Assembly (NCBI RefSeq): GCF_001896135.2
Contig: NZ_MPOH02000011.1
Location: forward strand, 898,950-962,949
Length of the DNA stretch: 64,000 nucleotides
Direction of reading: 5' to 3'
Origin: Streptomyces phaeoluteigriseus
GTDB taxonomy: Bacteria > Actinomycetota > Actinomycetes > Streptomycetales > Streptomycetaceae
A program made the translations under genes and the position numbers. Numbering within the stretch: position 1 is the stretch's first letter; the number at the start of each line of letters is the position of its first letter. The notes beneath the pieces were generated by a model. The model did no database searches, was not told the origin of the DNA, and saw only the letters and a list, made by a program, of their open reading frames with translations. Positions 16,197 through 24,999 of this stretch are shown here, piece by piece.

Positions 16197-19157
16197 ATGG
16201 ACGACCGTGTACCGCGCGTGCCGGAGCAGAAGCGTCCCGGCTCCCTCCGGGAGCCGGTGACGCTGCGCTTCGACGTGCTCGGCCCGGTGCGAGCCCGCCG
16301 CGGCGAGCAGCCGCTGGCCACCGGCTCCCCCCAGCAACGCGCCCTGCTCGCCGCCCTCCTGCTCCGCGAGGGCCGTACGGCCACCGCCGCCGAGCTGATC
16401 GACGCGCTGTGGGGCGAGGAGCCGCCCTCGCAGGCGCTGGCGGCGGTACGGACGTACGCCTCCCGGCTGCGCAAGGTCCTCGATCCGGGCGTCCTGGTGA
16501 GCGAGTCCGGCGGATACGCGGTGCGCGGGCTCCGCGAGGGCGCCCTCGACCTGGCGGTGGCGCAGGACTGGGCGGCCGAGGCGGAGAAGGCGAAGGGGGC
16601 CGGTGCCCTGGGCCGGGCGCGGGAGCTGCTCAACCGCGCCCTCGGCCTGTGGGACGGCGAGGCGCTGGCCGGCGTACCCGGCCCCTACGCGGAGGCGCAG
16701 CGCGTCCGGCTCGAGGAGTGGCGGCTCGGCCTCCTCGAATCCCGTCTCGACATGGACCTGGAGCAGGGCTGCCACGCGGAGGCCGTCTCCGAACTGACCG
16801 CGCTGACGGCGGCGTACCCGCTGCGCGAGCGGTTGCGTGAACTGCTGATGCTGGCGCTGTACCGCAGCGGCCGGCAGGCGGAGGCCCTCGCCGTGTACGC
16901 CGACACGCGGCGGCTGCTCGCGGAGGAACTGGGCGTCGATCCAAGACCTGGCCTGCGCGAACTCCAGCGCCGCATCCTCCAGGCCGACCCGGACCTCGCG
17001 GAGCCCTCCGCACAGCAGGCCGAGCCGAGCCCCGCCCCCGTGCGGCCCGCGCAGCTCCCCGCCACCGTTCCCGACTTCACCGGCCGTTCCTCCTTCGTGA
17101 CCGAGCTGAGCGAGGTGCTCGCCGGGGCGTCCGGCGACGGCGGCCGCGTCATGGCCGTGTCGGCGCTGGCGGGCATCGGTGGCGTCGGCAAGACGACCCT
17201 CGCCGTGCACGTCGCCCACCGGGCCCGACCCGCCTTCCCCGACGGGCAGCTCTACGTCGACCTCCAGGGCGCCGGCTCGCGCTCCGCCGAGCCCGAGACG
17301 GTCCTGGGCGCCTTCCTCCGCGCCCTCGGCACCGCCGACTCGGCGATCCCGGACTCCCTGGAGGAACGGGCGGCGCTGTACCGCTCGATGCTCGACGGCC
17401 GGCGCGTGCTGGTCCTGCTGGACAACGCCAAGGACGCCGCGCAGGTACGTCCGCTGCTGCCCGGCACGGAGGGCTGCGCGGCCCTCGTCACCTCCCGCGT
17501 GCGGATGGTGGACCTGGCCGGGGCCCACCTCGTCGACCTGGACGTGATGTCGCCGGAGGAGGCGCTCGCGCTCTTCACGAGGATCGTCGGCGAGGAGCGG
17601 GTCGCCTCGGAGCGTAAGGCCGCGCTGGACGTCGTCGCCGCCTGCGGTTTCCTGCCGCTCGCGATCCGTATCGCCGCGTCCCGGCTGGCTTCCCGGCGCA
17701 CCTGGACGGTGTCCGTCCTCGCCGCCAAACTCGCCGACGAACGCCGCCGCCTCGACGAACTCCAGGCCGGTGACCTCGCGGTGAAGGCCACCTTCGAGCT
17801 GGGCTACGGCCAGCTGGAACCGGCCCAGGCCCGCGCGTTCCGCCTGCTCGGCCTGGCGGACGGCCCCGACATGTCCCTCGCCGCGGCGGCGGCCGTACTC
17901 GATCTCGCGCCCGAGGAGACCGAGGACCTGCTGGAGTCCCTGGTCGACACCTCCCTCCTGGAGTCCGCCGCACCGGGCCGCTACCGCTTCCACGACCTGG
18001 TCCGCCTCTACGCGCGTGCATGCGCCGAACGCGACGAGTCGTCGCCGGGCGAGCGGGCGGCGGCGATGTCGCGGTTGCTGGACTTCTATCTGGCCACGAC
18101 GGCCCAGGTGTACGCGATCGAGCACCCCCGCGACCGGCTGGTCGACGACCTGGAGGCCACCAGCTATCCGGGGCTGCGCTTCACCGAAGGGGCGGCGGCC
18201 CTCGACTGGCTGTACACGGAGGCGGGGCCGCTGCTGGCCTGCGTACGGCAGGCGGCGGGCACGGCGAGACTCCGCCGGGCCGTCGACCTGCTGTGGGCGG
18301 CCAAGGACCTGACCGAGTCGGGAGCCAACTCCCACCAGTACGAGACGGCGGCGCGGGCCACCTGCGACGCCACCAGGGCCATGGGTGACGAGCGAGCGGA
18401 GGGCAGGGCGCGCACGGTCCTCAGCGATGTGCTCCTGGTCTCCGGCCGCATCCGGCAGGCGGAGGACGAGGCCAAGGTCGCCATGGCGCTCGCCAGTGCC
18501 GCGCACGACGCCACCGCCGTCAGCTGGGTGGCCAACAACCGCGGGCTCATATGCCTGCACCAGAGCCGCTTCGGCGACGGCAAGGTCTTCTTCGACCAGG
18601 CCCTCGAAGGTCTGCGGGCCTCGGGCAACCGGCCCTTCGAAGCCACCGCCCTGGGCAATCTCTCACGCGCGTACCTGGGAATGGGCAACACCGACAAGGC
18701 CGTCGAGATCGCCCGCCGCGGCCTCGCCGCGCACAGCGAGATCGGCCGGTCGGTACGGCTCGCCAACAGCCACTTCGCGCTGGGGGTCGCGCTGACCCAG
18801 GCCGGCCTGCACGCCGAGGCACTGACGGAGTTCTCCGATGCCCTGCGCATCTTCAACGAACACCGGCAGCGGCTGTGGGAGGGCGTCACCAACTTCCGTA
18901 TCGCACAAGTGCACCTCGCCGCGCGCCGCCCCGCGCAGGCGGCCCAGCACGCCGAACTGGCGCTCACCCTGGGATGCATCGGCGGTGACCGGATGCGGGG
19001 GAACGTCCTGACGCTCCTGGGACGTGCCCTGGCCGAGCTGGCGCAGGTGGACCGGGCGCGAGCGTGCTGGCAGGACGCGCTCACCCTCTACGAACAGAGC
19101 GGCGCACCCGAGTCGGACGTCGTGCGCGGGCTGCTGACGTGCGCCTCCGCAGGGTGA
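16197..19157 (+). CDS. AfsR/SARP-type regulator with NB-ARC ATPase and TPR domains
   Basis: 986 residues. The N-terminal winged helix of the OmpR/SARP type (about 20-110; LRFDVLGPVRARRGEQPLA, LWGEEPPSQALAAVRTY) is followed by a BTAD domain (about 115-265; LRELLMLALYRSGRQAEAL), an NB-ARC NTPase with Walker A GIGGVGKTT at about 326-333 and LVLLDNAKD as Walker B, then TPR-like repeats to the end. This is the full architecture of AfsR, an ATP-dependent transcriptional activator of secondary metabolism and development, often phosphorylated by Ser/Thr kinases. It is probably cytosolic. The small repeat peptide at 19373 and the phospholipase follow on the same strand and are candidate targets or partners. 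Confidence 0.92.
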   Translation: MDDRVPRVPEQKRPGSLREPVTLRFDVLGPVRARRGEQPLATGSPQQRALLAALLLREGRTATAAELIDALWGEEPPSQALAAVRTYASRLRKVLDPGVLVSESGGYAVRGLREGALDLAVAQDWAAEAEKAKGAGALGRARELLNRALGLWDGEALAGVPGPYAEAQRVRLEEWRLGLLESRLDMDLEQGCHAEAVSELTALTAAYPLRERLRELLMLALYRSGRQAEALAVYADTRRLLAEELGVDPRPGLRELQRRILQADPDLAEPSAQQAEPSPAPVRPAQLPATVPDFTGRSSFVTELSEVLAGASGDGGRVMAVSALAGIGGVGKTTLAVHVAHRARPAFPDGQLYVDLQGAGSRSAEPETVLGAFLRALGTADSAIPDSLEERAALYRSMLDGRRVLVLLDNAKDAAQVRPLLPGTEGCAALVTSRVRMVDLAGAHLVDLDVMSPEEALALFTRIVGEERVASERKAALDVVAACGFLPLAIRIAASRLASRRTWTVSVLAAKLADERRRLDELQAGDLAVKATFELGYGQLEPAQARAFRLLGLADGPDMSLAAAAAVLDLAPEETEDLLESLVDTSLLESAAPGRYRFHDLVRLYARACAERDESSPGERAAAMSRLLDFYLATTAQVYAIEHPRDRLVDDLEATSYPGLRFTEGAAALDWLYTEAGPLLACVRQAAGTARLRRAVDLLWAAKDLTESGANSHQYETAARATCDATRAMGDERAEGRARTVLSDVLLVSGRIRQAEDEAKVAMALASAAHDATAVSWVANNRGLICLHQSRFGDGKVFFDQALEGLRASGNRPFEATALGNLSRAYLGMGNTDKAVEIARRGLAAHSEIGRSVRLANSHFALGVALTQAGLHAEALTEFSDALRIFNEHRQRLWEGVTNFRIAQVHLAARRPAQAAQHAELALTLGCIGGDRMRGNVLTLLGRALAELAQVDRARACWQDALTLYEQSGAPESDVVRGLLTCASAG

Positions 19158-19372
19158 CGGACGCGCTTCTTCCCGGCCGGCCTTGGGCGTTCAGCGTTTG
19201 TTTATCCGCACCCGGCACTGTCTTACGCGTCGGACCGTCGCGTCGGGGGGCAGACGGTTCGGCCAGGAGCCGACCAGTTAGTGTGCGGCTCCGAGCGCCC
19301 GTCCGGCAGCACTCGGGGGAGCCTCCGGACGGGCGTTCCTCACTCGTCACCACAGCAGAGGAACTCAGTCCC

Positions 19373-19567
19373 ATGACCGACCAGAAGAAGGACGCGCCCG
19401 TCTCTCCGCAGAACAACGCGATGCCCACGCCGCCTGCGACGGACGCGACGATCACCACCCTGAACAACGCGATGCCGAGCGAGCCGGCCACGGGCGAGGC
19501 CGTCACCACCCTCAACAACGCCATGCCGGCCCCGCCCGCCCTGGACCTGGACGGCGACGGCAAGTAG
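19373..19567 (+). CDS. 64-residue peptide made of three exact 17-residue NNAMP repeats
   Basis: ATG 19373 has GAGGA 10 bases upstream. After 13 residues come three units of exactly 17 residues, each starting NNAMP (residues 14, 31 and 48): the first two end in TTL, the third ends DLDGDGK, which resembles an EF-hand-like loop. There is no Cys, no signal peptide and no membrane segment. Small Streptomyces peptides with similar repeated DNHMP-like units exist and are often labelled sigma-like, but no function is established. It follows the AfsR-like gene by 215 bp. It could be a regulator-linked signal, a ligand, or a ribosomal peptide precursor; no modifying enzyme is nearby. Confidence 0.75.
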   Translation: MTDQKKDAPVSPQNNAMPTPPATDATITTLNNAMPSEPATGEAVTTLNNAMPAPPALDLDGDGK

Positions 19568-19812
19568 ACCTTCACCACACACGGGGACCGATCGACGCGG
19601 CGGCGCGGAGGGGGGCCGCCGCGGTCGAGGTGCGTCCGGCGGGCCGCCAACTCGCAGGACGTAAGCGGTGCTTAACGTTCCGCTCGTCCGGCGCAGCCCA
19701 GAGTTCAGAGATCCTTCGGGCTGACGGGGTGTGAACGGGCCTCGCGGGCGGCAACCATTTTGACATGAACCTGTTGCCCGATGGGCGGGCGACAGCCTCA
19801 TGGAGGTGTGGG

Positions 19813-20265
19813 ATGCACCGCAGACTCGGCACCACTCTTGCCGCCTCGACCCTCTCCCTCGGAGCCGTGTTCGCCACCGCGGCCGCAGCCGAGGCCGCTC
19901 CCGCCGACAAGCCCCAGGTCCTCGCGAGCTGGACGCAGACCAGCGCGTCGAGCTACAGCCAGTGGACGGCCGCACGTTCGAACCAGTCCGCCTGGTCCGC
20001 GTACGGCTTCAACTGGACGACCGACTACTGCTCCTCCTCGCCGGACAACCCGCTCGGCTTCCCCTTCTCCACGTCCTGCGCCCGGCACGACTTCGGCTAC
20101 CGCAACTACAAGGCGATCGGCACCTTCGACGCCAACAAGTCCCGGATCGACAGCGCCTTCTACGAAGACCTCAAGCGCGTGTGCAACAACTACAGCGGCG
20201 CCACCAGGACGACGTGCAACAGCACGGCCTGGACCTACTACCAGGCCGTCCGCGCCTTCGGCTGA
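19813..20265 (+). CDS. secreted phospholipase A2, Streptomyces type
   Basis: 150 residues. A Sec-type signal peptide (MHRRLGTTLAASTLSLGAVF and Ala-rich tail) ends near AEA-APADKP; the mature part is about 122 residues, the known size of Streptomyces violaceoruber PLA2. The catalytic His-Asp pair is H92-D93 in CARHDFGYRNYK, followed by FDANKSRIDSAFYEDLKRVC. Four Cys can form the two disulfides of the family. The enzyme releases the sn-2 fatty acid from phospholipids outside the cell with calcium. ATG 19813 has GGAGGTG upstream (19802-19808). Confidence 0.95.
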   Translation: MHRRLGTTLAASTLSLGAVFATAAAAEAAPADKPQVLASWTQTSASSYSQWTAARSNQSAWSAYGFNWTTDYCSSSPDNPLGFPFSTSCARHDFGYRNYKAIGTFDANKSRIDSAFYEDLKRVCNNYSGATRTTCNSTAWTYYQAVRAFG

Positions 20266-20274
20266 GCACACCGG

Positions 20275-20299
20275 CGGGGCGCTCCCGGCGGGCGCCCCG
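20275..20299. terminator. bidirectional intrinsic terminator-like hairpin
   Basis: CGGGGCGC and GCGCCCCG form an 8-bp stem with a 9-base loop in the 54-bp gap between the convergent phospholipase and acyl-CoA ligase genes. There is no U tract, as is usual in Streptomyces. Confidence 0.6.
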
Positions 20300-20319
20300 C
20301 ACCGGCCGTGCGGCCCTCG

Positions 20320-21930
20320 TCAACGCGACCGCGAGCGCAGCTCCCCCTTCACCACCTTGCCGCTCGCGTTGCGCGGCAGTTCGGCCATGAACTCGACCGC
20401 TCGCGGCACCTTGTAGTTGGCCATCTCGCGCCGGGACCACGCGATCAGGTCGTCGCCGGTGAGCACGGAACCCTGGCGGCGCACCACGTACGCCTTGCCG
20501 ACCTCGCCCAGTCGCGTGTCCGGGATGCCGACGACCGCGACGTCGGCCACGTCCGGGTGCAGGCCGAGGAGCTGCTCTATCTCGGCCGGATAGGCGTTGA
20601 AGCCGCCGACGATGAACATGTCCTTGAGGCGGTCGGTGATGCGGAGGTTGCCGGCGTCGTCCAGGACGCCCACGTCGCCGGTGCGCAGCCACCCGTCCGG
20701 GGTCAGCACCTCGGCGGTGCCCCGCTCGTCCTCGTAGTAGCCGCGCATGACGTTGAAGCCGCGGACCAGGACCTCTCCGGGCTCGCCGGGACCCCGTTCG
20801 GCGCCCGTCTCCGAGACGACCCGCACCTCGGTGCCGGGGATCGCCCGGCCGGACGTCGACGCGATGACCGACGGCTCGTCTCCTCGGCGGCACATCGTGA
20901 CGATGCCGCTCGCCTCGGACAGGCCGTAGGCGGTGAGCACCGTGCCCACGCCCAGCTCGCCGCGCAGCCGCTCCACCAGCCGCAACGGCACGACCGCCGC
21001 GCCCGTCACCACGAGCCGCAGCGCGCGGAGGTCGTAGGCGTCCCGCGCCGGGTGGTCGAGCAGCGCCTGGTGCAGGGTCGGCGGGCCGGGCAGCACGGAG
21101 ACCTGCTCGGAGGCCACGTTCGCCAGCACGGTGTCCACGGTGAACACCGGCTGCGGGATCATCGTCGCGCCCCGCATGAGGCAGGCGATGACGCCCGCCT
21201 TGTAGCCGAAGGTGTGGAAGAAGGGGTTCACGATCAGGTAGCGGTCACCGAGGCGCAGGCCGGCCAGCTCGCACCAGATGTCGTACGCCCGCAGCGTCTG
21301 CGCGTGGGTGATGACCGCGCCCTTGGGGCGGCCGGTCGTCCCCGAGGTGAAGACGATGTCCGACGGCGACGCGCCGGAGATCCCGGCCGACCACGCCCGC
21401 ACCTCCGCCGCGCTCACGTCCTCCCCGCTCGCCAGGAAGCCCTTCCAGGTGCAGAAGCCGGTCGGCGCGTCCTCCGAGAGGACCACCACCGTCTCCAGCG
21501 CGGGCAGTCCGGGCAGCGGCCCCTCCCCCGGCCCCTCGCCCGCCGCCCGCCGCAGCGAGGCGACGTACGAGGTGCCGAGGAACGTGCCGGTGACGAAGAG
21601 GAGTCGCGCGCGGCTGCGGGCCAGGACGTCAGCCGCCTCGCCGCCCTTGAAGCGGGTGTTCAGGGGCACCAGCACCGCCCCGGCCGACACCGCGCCGAGC
21701 GCGGCGACCATCCACTCCAGCGAGTTCGGCGCCCAGATCGCGACCCGGTCACCGGCCCGGACGCCGAGCGCGAGGCAGGCGGCGGCCGACCGCTCGACGC
21801 GGGCGCCGAGTTCGCCGTACGAGACGCGGGTGCGGCCCTCCACCACCGCCTCGACGTCCGCGTACCGGTGTGCCGCCCACCGGACCAGCTCCGGGATCGT
21901 CCCCCACTCCCCGGCACCCTCACCGCGCAT
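20320..21930 (-). CDS. FadD3-like acyl-CoA synthetase
   Basis: 536 residues of the adenylate-forming (ANL) superfamily. Motifs are VFTSGTTGRPKGAVITH (P-loop), TAYGLSEASG, GWLRTGDVG and the C-terminal LPRNASGKVVK with the catalytic Lys. The central stretch NPFFHTFGYKAGVIACL with the later VSVLPGPPTLHQALLDHPAR closely follows mycobacterial FadD3, which activates the steroid C/D-ring acid HIP; that similarity is from memory, not from a search. It is divergent from the Ltp2-like thiolase, with two CTGACG-type palindromes between them. A bulky alicyclic acid is a reasonable guess for its substrate. Confidence 0.88.
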   Translation of the reverse strand: MRGEGAGEWGTIPELVRWAAHRYADVEAVVEGRTRVSYGELGARVERSAAACLALGVRAGDRVAIWAPNSLEWMVAALGAVSAGAVLVPLNTRFKGGEAADVLARSRARLLFVTGTFLGTSYVASLRRAAGEGPGEGPLPGLPALETVVVLSEDAPTGFCTWKGFLASGEDVSAAEVRAWSAGISGASPSDIVFTSGTTGRPKGAVITHAQTLRAYDIWCELAGLRLGDRYLIVNPFFHTFGYKAGVIACLMRGATMIPQPVFTVDTVLANVASEQVSVLPGPPTLHQALLDHPARDAYDLRALRLVVTGAAVVPLRLVERLRGELGVGTVLTAYGLSEASGIVTMCRRGDEPSVIASTSGRAIPGTEVRVVSETGAERGPGEPGEVLVRGFNVMRGYYEDERGTAEVLTPDGWLRTGDVGVLDDAGNLRITDRLKDMFIVGGFNAYPAEIEQLLGLHPDVADVAVVGIPDTRLGEVGKAYVVRRQGSVLTGDDLIAWSRREMANYKVPRAVEFMAELPRNASGKVVKGELRSRSR

Positions 21931-21953
21931 GACGACCTCCCACGCCCCATGAG

Positions 21954-21968
21954 CTGACTGACCGTCAG
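21954..21968. promoter_or_regulatory. CTGACG-family operator (one arm mismatch)
   Basis: CTGACTGACCGTCAG in the divergent gap between the FadD3-like and Ltp2-like genes. Identical in sequence to the site at 62439. Confidence 0.78.
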
Positions 21969-21980
21969 ATTAGCTGTAAC

Positions 21981-21995
21981 CTGACACCCTGTCAG
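21981..21995. promoter_or_regulatory. CTGACG-family operator (two mismatches, still palindromic)
   Basis: CTGACACCCTGTCAG, 27 bp from the previous site and 31 bp upstream of the Ltp2-like start. Each arm has one change and the two changes keep the symmetry. Confidence 0.65.
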
Positions 21996-22025
21996 CTCAC
22001 TCGCCCCCTTGTGGAGGTGACCACC

Positions 22026-23174
22026 GTGGCCGGTCTCAAGGACGCCACCGCCATCGTCGGCATAGGGCAGACGTCCTTCGCCAAGCACCTCCCCGAGGAC
22101 GAGAAGACCCTCGCCTGCCGTGCCGTCGTCGCCGCGCTCGACGACGCCGGGATCGCACCCGGCGAGGTCGACGCCCTCGCCTCCTACACGATGGAGGACA
22201 CGGACGAGGTCGAGCTGGCGAAGGCCGTCGGCTTCGGCGACCTGACCTACTTCGGCCGCGTCCCGTACGGCGGCGGCGGGTCCTGCGCCACCGTCGCCCA
22301 CCTCGCCACCGCCATCGCCACCGGTCAGGCGACCGTCGGAGTCGCCTGGCGGTCGCGCAAGCGGGGCAGCGGGCCCCGCCCGTGGACGAACACCGCCGTC
22401 CAGCTCCCCACTCCGGCCCAGTGGACCCGGCCCTTCGGCCTCCTCCGGCCCGTCGACGAGATCGCGCTGCTCGCCCGCCGCTATATGCACGAGTACGGCG
22501 TCACCCGCGACCACCTCTTCGCCGTCGCCCTCGCCTGCCGCAACCGGGCCAACCAGAACCCGGCCGCCGTCATGTACGACCGCCCCCTGACCCGCGAGTC
22601 CTACATGACCTCCCGCTGGATCAGCGAGCCCCTCTGCCTCTACGACAACTGCCTGGAGACGGACGGCGCGCTGGCCTGCGTGGTCGTCAGCCGTGAGCGC
22701 GCCCGCGACTGCGCCCAGCGGCCCGTCTACGTCCACTCCGCCGCCCAGGGCCTGCCCGCCCAGCACCACGGCATGGTCAACTACTGGACCGACGACCCGC
22801 TCACCGGCCCCGCCTGGACCGCCGCCCGACACCTGTGGAAACACGCCGACTTCACCCCGCAGGACGTCGACGTGGCGCAGATCTACGACGCGTTCACGCC
22901 CCTGATCCCCCTCTCCCTGGAGGGGTACGGCTTCTGCGGCCGGGGCGAGGGGGGCGCCTTCACCGAGGGCGGCGCCCTGGAGACCGGCGGCCGGCTGCCC
23001 CTCAACACCGGCGGCGGCGGGCTCTCCGAGGCCTACGTGCACGGCTTCAACCTCATCACCGAGGGCGTGAAGCAACTGCGCGGCACCGGCACCGCCCAGG
23101 TGCCGGGCGCCGCGACCTGTCTCGTCACCGCCGGAGAGGGAGTCCCCACCTCCGCGCTGCTGCTGAGGAGTTGA
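22026..23174 (+). CDS. Ltp2-like SCP-x thiolase superfamily protein (probable aldolase)
   Basis: 382 residues from GTG 22026, chosen because GGAGGTG at 22013-22019 lies just ahead and because the upstream GTG 22011 would contain that site. The sequence follows Ltp2, the steroid side-chain-cleaving aldolase of mycobacteria: AIVGIGQTSFAKHLPEDEKT, YGGGGSCATVAHLATAIATG, LARRYMHEYG, IYDAFTPLIPLSLEGYGFCG, GGGGLSEAYVHGFN. The Tyr residues of YDAFT and AYVHG are kept; in Ltp2-type enzymes Tyr residues rather than the thiolase Cys do the chemistry. Ltp2 works as a complex with a DUF35 protein, and such a gene follows after one base. Confidence 0.9.
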   Translation: MAGLKDATAIVGIGQTSFAKHLPEDEKTLACRAVVAALDDAGIAPGEVDALASYTMEDTDEVELAKAVGFGDLTYFGRVPYGGGGSCATVAHLATAIATGQATVGVAWRSRKRGSGPRPWTNTAVQLPTPAQWTRPFGLLRPVDEIALLARRYMHEYGVTRDHLFAVALACRNRANQNPAAVMYDRPLTRESYMTSRWISEPLCLYDNCLETDGALACVVVSRERARDCAQRPVYVHSAAQGLPAQHHGMVNYWTDDPLTGPAWTAARHLWKHADFTPQDVDVAQIYDAFTPLIPLSLEGYGFCGRGEGGAFTEGGALETGGRLPLNTGGGGLSEAYVHGFNLITEGVKQLRGTGTAQVPGAATCLVTAGEGVPTSALLLRS

Positions 23175-23175
23175 G

Positions 23176-23592
23176 ATGCTCGAACCGGTCGTGGACACCG
23201 ACGGCGCCCCCTTCTGGCGGTACGCCGCCCTCGGCGAACTCCGCGTGCAGACCTGCGCCGACTGCCGCGAACCCCGCTTCCCGCCCCGGCCCTGCTGCCC
23301 GCACTGCCAGTCCTTCGCCACGACGTGGCGGCTCACCTCGGGACGCGGACGCGTCTGGTCGTACGCCGTCCCGCACCCGCCCCTGCTGCCCGACTACGCC
23401 GCCCGGGCGCCGTACAACGTCGTCCTCGTGGAGCTGGACGACGCGCCCCGCATCCGGCTCGTCGGGAACCTGGTCGCCGGGGCCGGCGCGCCGCTCGGCT
23501 CGCTCCCCGCCGACCGGGTCCGCATCGGCGCCCACGTGCGGGCGGTGTTCGACGGGCGCGGCCTGCCCCAGTGGGTCCTGGAGCGCCCGTGA
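23176..23592 (+). CDS. DUF35 OB-fold/zinc-ribbon protein, probable partner of the Ltp2-like enzyme
   Basis: 138 residues. A rubredoxin-like zinc ribbon (CADC, later CPHC) is followed by an OB-fold (GRGRVWSYAVPHPPL, RAPYNVVLVELDD). This is the ChsH2-DUF35 type domain that binds and stabilises SCP-x thiolase-like proteins and channels acyl-CoA. It begins one base after the thiolase stop and overlaps the crotonase gene by four bases (GTGA at 23589-23592). A second DUF35 gene is at 37668. Confidence 0.88.
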   Translation: MLEPVVDTDGAPFWRYAALGELRVQTCADCREPRFPPRPCCPHCQSFATTWRLTSGRGRVWSYAVPHPPLLPDYAARAPYNVVLVELDDAPRIRLVGNLVAGAGAPLGSLPADRVRIGAHVRAVFDGRGLPQWVLERP

Positions 23593-24362
23593 GCCTGCGC
23601 CTCGCCACCGACCGGGACACCGGCGTCGCCGTCGTCACCCTCGACCGGCCCGAACGCCTCAACGCCATCGACCTCGCGACCGCGCGCGATCTCTCCGAAA
23701 CGTGGCGGGCGTTGCGGTTCGACGACGCCGTGCGGGCCGTCGTCCTCGCCGGGGCCGGGGAGCGGGCGTTCTGCACGGGCATCGACCGGGACGCCGTCGT
23801 GCCGCAGCCCGGATCGCCCTACATGCAGGACGATCCGCTGCTCACCGTCGGGCCCAAGGCCAACGACCTGTGGAAGCCCGTCGTCGCCGCCGTCGAGGGG
23901 ATGGCCTGCGGAGGCGCCTTCTACCTGCTCGGGGAGTGCGAGTTCGTCGTCGCCGGCGCCGGGGCCGTCTTCTTCGACCCGCACACCACGTACGGCATGG
24001 TCAGCGCGTACGAGTCGGTGCTCATGGCGCAGCGCATGCCGTACGGGGAGGTCGCACGGATGATGCTGATGGGGACGGCGGAGCGGATGTCGGCCCGGCG
24101 GGCCCACGAGATCGGCCTCGTCTGCGAACTCACGGAGGCGGGACGGGCGGTTGACGCGGCCGTGGCCTGCGCGACCGTCGTCGCCGGGTATCCCACCGCC
24201 GCCGTCCAGGGGACCGTCCGGGCCCTGTGGGCGGCGAAGGAGACCTCCCGCGCCGCCGGGTTCGCGCAGGCTCCGCACCTCATCGCGCTGGGCAACCTGC
24301 CCGCCGGGCAGCAGGCGGAACTCTTCGCCGGGCGTCGGGCCCAGGGCTTCCGGGTGCGCTGA
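23589..24362 (+). CDS. enoyl-CoA hydratase/isomerase family protein
   Basis: 257 residues from GTG 23589. Crotonase marks: VAVVTLDRPERLNAIDLATA, VVLAGAGERAFCTGIDRD (first oxyanion segment), and VEGMACGGAFYLLGECEFVV (second oxyanion segment). The catalytic acid region FFDPHTTYGMV has Asp-Pro-His in place of the hydratase Glu motif, so isomerase, hydrolase or lyase activity is as likely as hydration. Third gene of the Ltp2-DUF35-crotonase operon. Confidence 0.85.
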   Translation: MSLRLATDRDTGVAVVTLDRPERLNAIDLATARDLSETWRALRFDDAVRAVVLAGAGERAFCTGIDRDAVVPQPGSPYMQDDPLLTVGPKANDLWKPVVAAVEGMACGGAFYLLGECEFVVAGAGAVFFDPHTTYGMVSAYESVLMAQRMPYGEVARMMLMGTAERMSARRAHEIGLVCELTEAGRAVDAAVACATVVAGYPTAAVQGTVRALWAAKETSRAAGFAQAPHLIALGNLPAGQQAELFAGRRAQGFRVR

Positions 24363-24421
24363 GGCCGACAGGACCGGGCCAGGTGTCCGGGAGGGCGTGA
24401 GGACGGACCGAACCCTTCTTG

Positions 24422-24485
24422 CTAGCGGCGCTAGACAATCGAGCAGCGATTCCTCTAGCATCGAATCAGAACCTAGCGCCGCTAG
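24422..24485. promoter_or_regulatory. pair of CTAGCG palindromes at the DUF1772 promoter
   Basis: CTAGCGGCGCTAG at 24422-24434 and CTAGCGCCGCTAG at 24473-24485 are two perfect 13-bp palindromes whose centres are 51 bp apart, close to five helical turns. A further half-site CTAGC lies between them at about 24455. The second ends 21 bp before the ATG at 24507. This is the layout of a repressor that binds two sites on one face. Confidence 0.7.
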
Positions 24486-24506
24486 GGCAATCCCTGGGGA
24501 GGGACC

Positions 24507-24953
24507 ATGCAGGACACACTGGCCGTCATCACGATCGTCGTGGTCGGGCTGATGGTGGGCGTGGAGTTCGCGGTGGCGGCGTTCGTCGAACCGATCTTCA
24601 ACCGGCTGCCGGACGACGCCAGACTCGCCGCCCACAGCGACGGGGCCCGCCTGCTCGGCCGGATCATGCCGATCTGGTACATGAGTTCGCTCGCCCTCGG
24701 CGTGGCGTGGGCCGCGCTGGCGTGGGGCGGCGACGGCGTCTCGCCGGTCGTCGCGGGGGACGTGCTGCTCGTGGTGAGCGTGGTGATGTCGGTCCTGCTG
24801 CTGGTGCCGATCAACTCGCGCGCCAGGACCTGGTCGCCGGAGGGCGCTCCCGCGGACTGGAAGCAGCAGGCGAGGCGTTGGAACGTGTACCACTACGTCC
24901 GCGTGGGCGTCATCACGCTCGCGTTCGCGCTGTTCGCGGTCGCCCTGGTCTGA
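24507..24953 (+). CDS. DUF1772 family membrane protein
   Basis: 148 residues with four predicted hydrophobic segments (beginning LAVITIVVVGLMVGVEFAVA; later MSSLALGVAWAALAW, VVAGDVLLVVSVVMSVLLL, VRIGVITLAFALFAVALV-like C-terminus). VPINSRARTW and WNVYHYVRVG are typical of DUF1772, the family of anthrone oxygenase-like proteins; bacterial members are mostly uncharacterised. ATG 24507 with GGGGAGGGA upstream. It stands alone, under its own paired CTAGCG palindromes, so it looks inducible by a separate regulator. Confidence 0.85.
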   Translation: MQDTLAVITIVVVGLMVGVEFAVAAFVEPIFNRLPDDARLAAHSDGARLLGRIMPIWYMSSLALGVAWAALAWGGDGVSPVVAGDVLLVVSVVMSVLLLVPINSRARTWSPEGAPADWKQQARRWNVYHYVRVGVITLAFALFAVALV

Positions 24954-24999
24954 GACCGCCCAGCCGGCCCCGACACCCGGCCGGCCGCGAAGCGACGGC

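Noticed and set aside
14499..18560. A 1353-codon open frame on the minus strand across the amidohydrolase and the AfsR-like gene
   Set aside because: Only the part below 15734 has family motifs; the rest is the antisense of the AfsR-like gene, a common effect of high GC content.
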